The notes under the pieces are model-generated. The model did no database searches and was not told the DNA's origin. It worked only from the letters and a program-made list of their open reading frames with translations. Positions 1 to 4,159 of a stretch of 11,214 bases of DNA are shown here, piece by piece. The stretch lies in assembly GCA_009697495.1 (NCBI GenBank), contig SHUN01000043.1:1-11214 (forward strand). Direction: 5' to 3'. The translations under genes were made by a program, and so were the position numbers. The stretch is from Bryobacterales bacterium (lineage in GTDB: Bacteria; Acidobacteriota; Terriglobia; Bryobacterales; Bryobacteraceae). Positions within the stretch are counted from its first letter, which is position 1. The number at the start of each line of letters is the position of its first letter.

Positions 1-2
1 CG

Positions 3-56
3 AAACAAGAATACCGCTTTGTGTTGGTGGCCGCGAATCCGCAATACTCACATTGA
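3..56 (+). CDS. Possible 3' end of a gene cut by the window edge
   Basis: The first 17 codons in this frame end in TGA at 54-56 and read as a plausible protein tail (…YRFVLVAANPQYSH), with alternating hydrophobic residues like a beta strand. The other two frames of the same stretch look less protein-like. The piece is too short to assign to a family, and an open stretch of this length can occur by chance, so this is only a tentative partial gene. Confidence 0.28.
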   Translation, partial: KQEYRFVLVAANPQYSH

Positions 57-264
57 CCGGTAAATACCCTAAATCCGGCAGTTGAGCCGGTCTAAATAGC
101 GTGGGAGGCCCGCGTCTATTGGGCGTCGCAACTGCTCCGCACTACACCCAATGGGTGAAGGCGAGGCACAGCACGCGGCAGTGAAAACATTGCGGTTTGC
201 CTGGACCGGCGGGGGCGAACGGCCGGATTTAGGTTAAAAGGATAGTCTTGTATCGGAGAGGCCT
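57..264. other. Non-coding, hairpin-rich segment
   Basis: No credible reading frame is seen here. The segment contains short inverted repeats: CCGGC/GCCGG at 75-90, GACCGG/CCGGTC at 55-60 and 87-92, and the palindrome CACCCAATGGGTG at 145-157. The last could alternatively pair as TTGGGCGT (119-126) with ACACCCAA (144-151). The competing pairings suggest a structured RNA or remnant of one, but no known RNA family could be matched by eye. Confidence 0.35.
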
Positions 265-300
265 GTTCCCGGTATTGCTATCCTGGGTGTTCACGGAAAC
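265..300 (+). repeat. 36-bp dispersed direct repeat, copy 1
   Basis: This 36-base unit starts with GTTCCC and ends with CACGGAAAC. It recurs at 1910-1945 (30 of 36 identical) and 2416-2451 (33 of 36 identical), always in the same orientation. The ends form an imperfect inverted repeat (GTTYCC…GGAAAC), with a central TGCT flanked by partly complementary arms. It lies 107 bases upstream of the MNT gene start. Its function is not known; it could be a recombination site, a mobile miniature element or a regulatory RNA element. Confidence 0.85.
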
Positions 301-396
301 AAGCGACGTATTCCGGAGGGATTCCAGGTTGGACCGGGACCCGCGCTAACCGCTAAAGAAGTTCTGACAGCTCACGGTCAAGCCGGAAAGCATATG

Positions 397-401
397 AGGA
401 G
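397..401 (+). promoter_or_regulatory. Shine-Dalgarno site of the MNT gene
   Basis: AGGAG lies six bases before the ATG at 408 and fixes that start. An ATG at 394 is in a different frame and is not used. Confidence 0.7.
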
Positions 402-407
402 CACCCG

Positions 408-731
408 ATGGGTCAAGAGGACGCGATCCAGGAAATTGCGCGGCGGTTGGTAGAGTTTTACCAACCCGTGAAGATCTATCTGTTTGGCTCGGTGGCGCGC
501 GGCGATGACGGACCCGATAGCGATCTGGATTTCTGCGTGGTCATGCCTGACGATACCCCGCCGGAGAAATTCCGGCCGGGAGCTTCGCGGCCGGCGCTTC
601 GCGGCATTTCCACCGCGGCGGATGTGGTGCCCTGGAGACAAACGGATTTCGAACAGAGGGCGGCGTGGGTAAAGGCCTCACTACCGGCGACCGTTGTCCG
701 CGAAGGCCGGGTTCTTTATGAATCCGAATGA
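408..731 (+). CDS. MNT-family minimal nucleotidyltransferase (MntA-like antitoxin)
   Basis: This is a 107-residue protein with the core signature of the DNA polymerase beta-like nucleotidyltransferase fold. GS at residues 27-28 is followed after ten residues by D39-L-D41, and a third acidic residue, D72, sits in AADVVPW on a later strand. The length matches stand-alone minimal nucleotidyltransferases. In characterised MNT/HEPN modules such as MntA-HepT, the MNT partner neutralises the HEPN ribonuclease, by transferring AMP to it in the studied cases. Here the catalytic triad looks intact, so the enzyme may be active. The start is set by AGGAG at 397-401. The stop overlaps the start of the HEPN gene by 14 bp, which indicates translational coupling. 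Its partner carries a frameshift, so the module may be inactive or the antitoxin solitary. The target is inferred from context only. Confidence 0.9.
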   Translation: MGQEDAIQEIARRLVEFYQPVKIYLFGSVARGDDGPDSDLDFCVVMPDDTPPEKFRPGASRPALRGISTAADVVPWRQTDFEQRAAWVKASLPATVVREGRVLYESE

Positions 732-1163
732 ACTCCTTGCTCGTGAGACCCGCGCTTGGCTTGCAAAAGCCTTTGATGATCTGAAATCTGCCCGGGTACT
801 GGCGAATGCGGGCCTGGAAGGGACTGCGCTTTACCATTGCCAGCAATCCGCGGAGAAGAGGTTGAAGGCGTTCCTGACCTGGCACAACCAGCCGTTTCGA
901 AAGACCCACAATTTGAAAGAACTGGGGAACCTTGCTATCGGATTGATCCCGCGCTCGAGGAGACGGCCTCGGACGCGCATGCCCTGACGGACTATGCCTG
1001 GAAGTTGCGCTATCCAGGGGAACTTTATGTCGTGGAAGAAGGCGAATTGGAAGCGATGATGGCCTTGGCCGCGAATGTCTTGAGAGAAATCCAATCCCGC
1101 CTTCCGGCTGAAGCGCGGCTGGAGATTGCAAGGGCGAATAACGCACGAGCAGACAAGGATTAA
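718..1163 (+). pseudogene. HEPN-domain protein (HepT-like toxin partner), frameshifted
   Basis: The frame from ATG 718 encodes a HEPN N-terminal half: FDDLKSARVLANAGLEG, YHCQQSAEKRLKAFL and THNLKEL around residues 19-68. It then runs into an arginine-rich tail ending at 987. The missing C-terminal half (CYRIDPALEE, then DYAWKLRYPG) continues in the -1 frame to the TAA at 1161-1163. The join lies within 924-934, at a GGGG run. Restoring one G would give a single protein of about 148 residues, close to a normal HEPN length. ATG 718 is preferred over a TTG at 694 because it overlaps the MNT stop by 14 bp and has a GAAGG at 701-705. HEPN partners of this type are usually RNases. No clear R-x(4-6)-H motif is visible: the nearest histidine, H64, follows R61 by only three residues. 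It is either a decayed gene, a sequencing error, or a candidate for ribosomal frameshifting. Confidence 0.8.
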
Positions 1164-1909
1164 ACCCCGCGTCGAAAATGCTAGCGTGAACTGCGTACCG
1201 AAGCCGTTACCGGGCCGCGACCGTTAAGGCCGGTCCGGGATCTGGTACGGAGGATCCCTTCGCGCAGGCTGCAATCCGTTCCATCTTCGGCCTTTGCCTT
1301 CACTACCAAGGGCGGGAATCCCAATCTCAATCGGCATTCTTCTCCGCTGAAAGTGTTCTCGCCGCCGCCTTTCCCGGCGCGGGCGATCTCCACTCCATCG
1401 CCGGTCTTCGGATTTGGGAGACGTTGGTAGATCGCCGGGACTGGCCGCAAGTTGAGGGTCCTCTCCCGGTAAACCTCGGCCTGGTCGGTGAAGGTTCAAA
1501 TCATCTCAACTCCCGCCGCGGATCGAGAAACGGCGCAGGCCACTTTGCAGGCGGCGCCCCTGGCGGTTCAGCGGATTCACTTAGCCAATCGGCGGGAAAT
1601 TTATGTGAAGTGCCTCATCCTCTGCGCGAGCAGCCAGGAAACGCTCAACTGCTGTTGGAGGAAGCGAAGAGGAGGCGGGGTCTTGTGAAATGTTGCTTAT
1701 GCGGATCGACGCCGAGGTGGCGATGGCCGCCATTCAAGCCATAGCGGATGGCGGCGGGCGTTCTTCGATCCGGTTACTCAACAAACTCTGGCGGTCAACT
1801 AAACTAATTGGTTATCGGATGCGTGAATTGGTACTGGAGAGGATCATCGCGTCGTTTGCACCGCATTCGGGATCAAGTTGAATGGGCTGGGCTTCGTCAT
1901 CAAGTTTTT
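1164..1909. other. Coding-poor stretch, possible gene debris
   Basis: No intact gene with a recognisable family or convincing start is seen in this stretch. Several short open stretches switch frame along the plus strand and have somewhat protein-like composition. Examples are LHSIAGLRIWETLVDRRDWP near 1388-1447, AVQRIHLANRREIYVKCLI near 1560-1625, and AEVAMAAIQAIADGGG near 1710-1758. They could be pieces of one or two old genes broken by indels, but I cannot name a family, and GC-rich DNA gives such stretches by chance. Confidence 0.4.
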
Positions 1910-1945
1910 GTTTCCAGAATTGCTATTCTAGGTGTTTACGGAAAC
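1910..1945 (+). repeat. 36-bp dispersed direct repeat, copy 2
   Basis: This is the most divergent of the three copies: 30 of 36 identical to copy 1 and 31 of 36 to copy 3. It keeps the central ATTGCTAT and the terminal GGAAAC, and begins GTTTCC, which makes its end hexamers a perfect inverted repeat. In this copy the centre can also fold as AGAAT-TGCT-ATTCT. It ends 33 bases before the ATG of the coiled-coil gene at 1979. Confidence 0.85.
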
Positions 1946-1964
1946 AACAACCGCGTTGCCACGC

Positions 1965-1970
1965 GAAGGG
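1965..1970 (+). promoter_or_regulatory. Shine-Dalgarno site of the coiled-coil gene
   Basis: GAAGGG ends eight bases before ATG 1979. It decides this start against upstream in-frame start codons, the farthest near 1808, which would read through the 36-bp repeat. Confidence 0.6.
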
Positions 1971-1978
1971 ACATTCCC

Positions 1979-2308
1979 ATGGAGCACACCCCCGACCAGG
2001 CCCGCTTCGGGCGCATGGAAGCCGCGCAAGAAAAAACGGCCGAAAGCCTCGCGTACCTGTTTGACCTCGTCGGGAAGATCGGCGACGGCACGAAAGCACT
2101 CCTCACCGCGCAAGTCCTCATGGTCGACACACAGACCAAAGCCGACGATCGCATGGCCAAACTCGCGGAAACCATAGCCGCAACCGAGGCCAAAAGAGCG
2201 GCGGACCACGACGACTTGAAAGACAAGCTCCACGTCCTTTACGAAGTCGTCGACAACTGGATTCGCGAACACGGCAGCGGCGGGAAGAACGGCGCGCCCG
2301 CCGCTTAA
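1979..2308 (+). CDS. Small coiled-coil protein of unknown function
   Basis: This is a 109-residue protein with no recognised catalytic motif. Residues 10-97 are almost free of proline and glycine apart from a short break near 32-37, and are rich in Ala, Glu, Lys and Asp with regularly spaced hydrophobics. That pattern fits a long helix or coiled coil in two segments (about 10-31 and 38-97), followed by a flexible Gly/Ala/Pro tail (HGSGGKNGAPAA). There is no signal peptide or membrane segment, so it is probably cytoplasmic and may oligomerise or bind a partner. It stands alone, bounded by repeat copies 2 and 3, and is preceded by GAAGGG at good spacing. The helical pattern alone does not give a role. 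Confidence 0.7.
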   Translation: MEHTPDQARFGRMEAAQEKTAESLAYLFDLVGKIGDGTKALLTAQVLMVDTQTKADDRMAKLAETIAATEAKRAADHDDLKDKLHVLYEVVDNWIREHGSGGKNGAPAA

Positions 2309-2339
2309 CGCGGCGTCGGCGAGCGCAGTTCGAAAAAAG

Positions 2340-2368
2340 CGCGCAGGCCCGAAAGGCCGTTGTGCGCG
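2340..2368 (-). terminator. Hairpin with U-tract on the minus strand
   Basis: CGCGCA (2340-2345) pairs with TGCGCG (2363-2368), and inside it GGCC (2346-2349) pairs with GGCC (2355-2358) around a CGAAA loop. GTTG is left as a one-sided bulge. A6 precedes the hairpin at 2333-2338, so a minus-strand transcript would have the stem followed by U6 after a C/G step: the layout of an intrinsic terminator. Another A6 lies at 2373-2378. It may act as a second stop for transcription leaving the minus gene that ends at 2655, or it may simply protect the 3' end of the plus transcript. Confidence 0.45.
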
Positions 2369-2415
2369 GTTCAAAAAACAATGGCGGCTGGACTTTCGCA
2401 GACGCGCCGGCTTTT

Positions 2416-2451
2416 GTTCCCGGTATTGCTATTCCAGGTGTTCACGGAAAC
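2416..2451 (+). repeat. 36-bp dispersed direct repeat, copy 3
   Basis: This copy is 33 of 36 identical to copy 1, differing at three central positions, and 31 of 36 to copy 2. It begins GTTCCC and ends GGAAAC. It closes the block holding the coiled-coil gene. No plus-strand gene follows before the hairpin at 2488. The TTTTG just upstream is shared with copy 2. Confidence 0.85.
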
Positions 2452-2487
2452 CAATTGGCAGGCGGGGCCTTCGGCACTCTCGAAAAA

Positions 2488-2519
2488 TGACCCGTTATGT
2501 TGAGCAACATAACGGGTCA
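2488..2519. terminator. Bidirectional intrinsic terminator between convergent genes
   Basis: A perfect 14-bp stem (TGACCCGTTATGTT with AACATAACGGGTCA) closes a GAGC tetraloop. On the plus strand it is followed by C then TTTT, and on the minus strand by TTTTT. It lies between the plus gene ending at 2308 and the minus gene ending at 2655, where a shared terminator is expected. The stem is much more AT-rich inside than its surroundings. The minus direction has the better U-tract. Confidence 0.75.
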
Positions 2520-2576
2520 CTTTTGGCGAGCGCCGAGGATCCCCCGGTTCGATTTGACGCCATGTACCCAAGGTAG

Positions 2577-2609
2577 GAGCTGTAGGCGCTAATAGCGCCC
2601 GTACGGATC
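2577..2609 (+). ncRNA. Group II intron domain V-like remnant
   Basis: The segment has the layout of catalytic domain V. GAGCTGTA (2577-2584, containing the AGC triad) pairs, with one G-A mismatch and one U-G wobble, to TACGGATC (2602-2609). Between them is a distal stem GGCGCT/AGCGCC, with a two-base bulge CG at 2600-2601 on the 3' side where domain V has its bulge. The following GTGCGGGGGG (2611-2620) and GCGACCGG (2635-2642) resemble the domain VI region after domain V in bacterial introns as I remember them. The rest of the intron and any reverse transcriptase are absent from the window, so this is at most a fragment. A chance hairpin or a REP-like element is the alternative. Confidence 0.5.
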
Positions 2610-2654
2610 TGTGCGGGGGGCGGGCAGTGATTTCGCGACCGGAGTGACACCTAT

Positions 2655-3776
2655 TCAATAGCGGATGTTCAGGTGGGGAGAAGCCAACCACTTTTGGCCG
2701 TCGAGGCGGGAGTCCAGGGCGCTGAGCAGGATGCCGTTGGAGAGGAGTGTGCGCTCGGGCGGATAGGGGGATTTTTTCGTCAGCACCAGGTCTTCAAAGT
2801 GCTTCACCATGAAGCCCCAGTGGTTGTGGACGTGAAGTTGAATGTAGAAACAGGAGGCGTGTACTTTGCCGGATTTTTCGCGGGCGGCGAAGAGGTAGTC
2901 TCGCGACTGGGCGTTCAGGTTTAAGATGGTCCCTTTCAAGCCGTCCCGGTATTTGATGAAGATGGCTTGGGGCTGGGTATTGTTTTTCGGGACGTGGTTG
3001 ATTCGGTGTTTGAGGGCGGCGTCCAGGAGTTGGCGGGACCAGAAGTTGTCGCGCCAGATTTGCTCGCCTTCGACACAGCGGATTTCGGCGACGCCAGTCT
3101 CACCGCCTTTGCGTTTTTCCGCCATGGCTTGCATGAGTTCGATGGCGTGGTAGCCGTGTTCTTCGAGATCGGAAAATGACACGGCGAGGACTTCGTCGAG
3201 TTCGATTCCGGGATTGAATTCGAGGGCGGGGCGGCGCCAGGTTAGCGGAAGAGAGGAGCCGCAGAAGAAGGGAATTTTGTCGTTCTTGACGCGGTCGTAC
3301 ATGGCTTTGGCGTCGGCCCAATCGTAGGCGAAGTACTTGTCGTTCATCAGCGGGAGAACGCGGTTGTTTTGTTCAAAGACGGCGGTGACTTCGTCGAAGC
3401 GTTTCTTGCGCGGGTACATAAAATTGCCGCGGGGGGTGCGGGGATAGTCGCCGTGTTCGCCGATGATGGCAACGCCATCGACGGCGAGTTTATCGGTGCC
3501 CAGGCACAATGCCTCCTTGACCGATTTGTAGATTTTGACGCCGTACTCTTCTGCCTGTTCGCGGGCCATGTCGTTGGGTGGGAACTGGTCGACGTAGAGG
3601 CTCACGGTTTGGACGCGCGGGCGGTGGCTTTGACCGTCCAGACGGTAGCCTTCCAGCAGGCGGCCCATGAAGACGTCGGCGTGAGAATTGGGGAAATAGA
3701 CGTTGAGGACGCAGGCGACTTTAGGGCGATTATCGGCGGCGAGGGCGGCGAGGAGGGCGCGACGGGTGAGTGGCAT
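2655..3776 (-). CDS. Conserved Rossmann-like protein with vestigial Tat leader (Gfo/Idh/MocA-like)
   Basis: This is a 373-residue protein of a conserved uncharacterised family that I recognise from Acidobacteria and Planctomycetes. Residues 18-115 look like a nucleotide-binding-type alpha/beta fold: KVACVLNVYF strand, a helix, YGVKIYKSVKEAL, then LAVDGVAIIGEHGDYP. This resembles the N-terminal part of Gfo/Idh/MocA oxidoreductases, although a classical GxGxxG is not visible. Family-typical blocks are GSSLPLTWRRP (173-183), KRKGGETGV (221-229) and HNHWGFMVKHFED (317-329), and the end matches the family's usual end. The N-terminus MPLTRRALLAALAADNRP keeps the twin arginine, but the hydrophobic stretch is unusually short, so export is doubtful. 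The substrate and reaction are not known. It is divergent from the gene at 3806 with 29 bp between. AGAAAG near the start is a weak ribosome-binding site. Confidence 0.8.
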   Translation of the reverse strand: MPLTRRALLAALAADNRPKVACVLNVYFPNSHADVFMGRLLEGYRLDGQSHRPRVQTVSLYVDQFPPNDMAREQAEEYGVKIYKSVKEALCLGTDKLAVDGVAIIGEHGDYPRTPRGNFMYPRKKRFDEVTAVFEQNNRVLPLMNDKYFAYDWADAKAMYDRVKNDKIPFFCGSSLPLTWRRPALEFNPGIELDEVLAVSFSDLEEHGYHAIELMQAMAEKRKGGETGVAEIRCVEGEQIWRDNFWSRQLLDAALKHRINHVPKNNTQPQAIFIKYRDGLKGTILNLNAQSRDYLFAAREKSGKVHASCFYIQLHVHNHWGFMVKHFEDLVLTKKSPYPPERTLLSNGILLSALDSRLDGQKWLASPHLNIRY

Positions 3777-3786
3777 TCTTTCTGAC

Positions 3787-3796
3787 AGGATACAAT
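3787..3796. promoter_or_regulatory. Overlapping divergent -10 candidates
   Basis: In the 29-bp gap between the divergent genes, TACAAT (3791-3796, plus) and TATCCT (3787-3792 read on the minus strand) overlap. The plus one would start RNA within a few bases of ATG 3806, which lacks a Shine-Dalgarno sequence and could be leaderless. The minus one ends 10 bases before ATG 3776. No good -35 element is seen for either. Confidence 0.35.
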
Positions 3797-3805
3797 CGAA
3801 TCGCG

Positions 3806-4159
3806 ATGAAGAAATTAATTCTGATTCTTGCCAGCATGGTGGCGGTGATGGCGGCGGACGTGGCGGGCGAATGGAAAGCCACCGCGGAAGGCCCGAATGG
3901 CTCTATGGAACGGACGCTTTCGTTGAAAGTGGACGGCGCCAAGTTGACGGGCGAAACGGTGAGCAATTTCACCGGAAAATCGACAATTGAGAACGGCAAA
4001 GTGGACGGCGATTCGATCACCTTTACGATCACGGCGAAGATCCAGGACAACGAGATGAAGATCAGCTACAAAGGCAAAGTGACCGGGAAAGATACGATGA
4101 CGCTATCCTCCGAAACGGGCGGGAATTCCTTCGAGTGGAAAGCGACGCGAGTGAAGTAG
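3806..4159 (+). CDS. Small secreted beta-rich protein, unknown function
   Basis: This is a 117-residue protein with a clear Sec signal peptide, MKKLILILASMVAVMA, with likely cleavage before ADVAG. The mature part of about 100 residues is built from short alternating strands with Gly/Asp turns (VDGAKLTG, IENGKVDGDSITFTI, KISYKGKVTGKDTMTL). It ends in a tryptophan-containing strand that echoes the first one (GEWKATAEG and FEWKATRV). That suggests a small closed beta-barrel or sandwich acting in the periplasm or outside the cell. I have seen similar small secreted proteins in Acidobacteria, without an assigned role. ATG 3806 is chosen over an in-frame alternative at 3770, which would break the signal peptide. 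Its stop directly abuts the stop of the convergent receptor gene. Confidence 0.82.
   Translation: MKKLILILASMVAVMAADVAGEWKATAEGPNGSMERTLSLKVDGAKLTGETVSNFTGKSTIENGKVDGDSITFTITAKIQDNEMKISYKGKVTGKDTMTLSSETGGNSFEWKATRVK

Larger units (their letters stand above)
2309..2654. other. Intergenic region of structured elements
   Basis: No gene is supported in this interval. It holds the hairpin at 2340-2368, repeat copy 3, the terminator-like hairpin at 2488-2519 and a group II intron domain V-like segment at 2577-2609. Open frames that cross it, including a minus-strand one spanning 2371-2691, pass through the hairpins and have no protein-like composition. Confidence 0.6.

Noticed and set aside
57..264. 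Domain I of the same group II intron as the 2577-2609 segment
   Set aside because: The area is hairpin-rich, but no intron 5' end or exon-binding motif could be identified, and intact genes separate the two regions.
541..1146. A minus-strand open frame opposite the MNT/HEPN genes
   Set aside because: Its Pro/Arg/Ser-rich composition and its position opposite recognised domains mark it as a shadow.
1808..1978. A longer start for the coiled-coil gene
   Set aside because: The extension reads through the repeat and has no helix-like composition; GAAGGG supports ATG 1979.
265..2451. CRISPR array made from the 36-bp repeats
   Set aside because: The unit length and GTT…GAAAC ends look CRISPR-like, but the copies are about 1600 and 470 bp apart with genes between them, and no cas gene is present.
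265..2451. Classical integron attC sites
   Set aside because: The repeat lacks the GTTRRRY and RYYYAAC core sites, and no integrase is in the window.
265..2451. The repeat as a conserved coding peptide (IAI-GV-GN pattern)
   Set aside because: One frame is open through all copies, but the differences fall mainly at first and second codon positions and change residues, and the frame is not linked to a shared gene.
2371..2691. A minus-strand open frame over the intergenic region
   Set aside because: It crosses two hairpins and a repeat and overlaps the end of the conserved protein gene; no protein-like features are seen.
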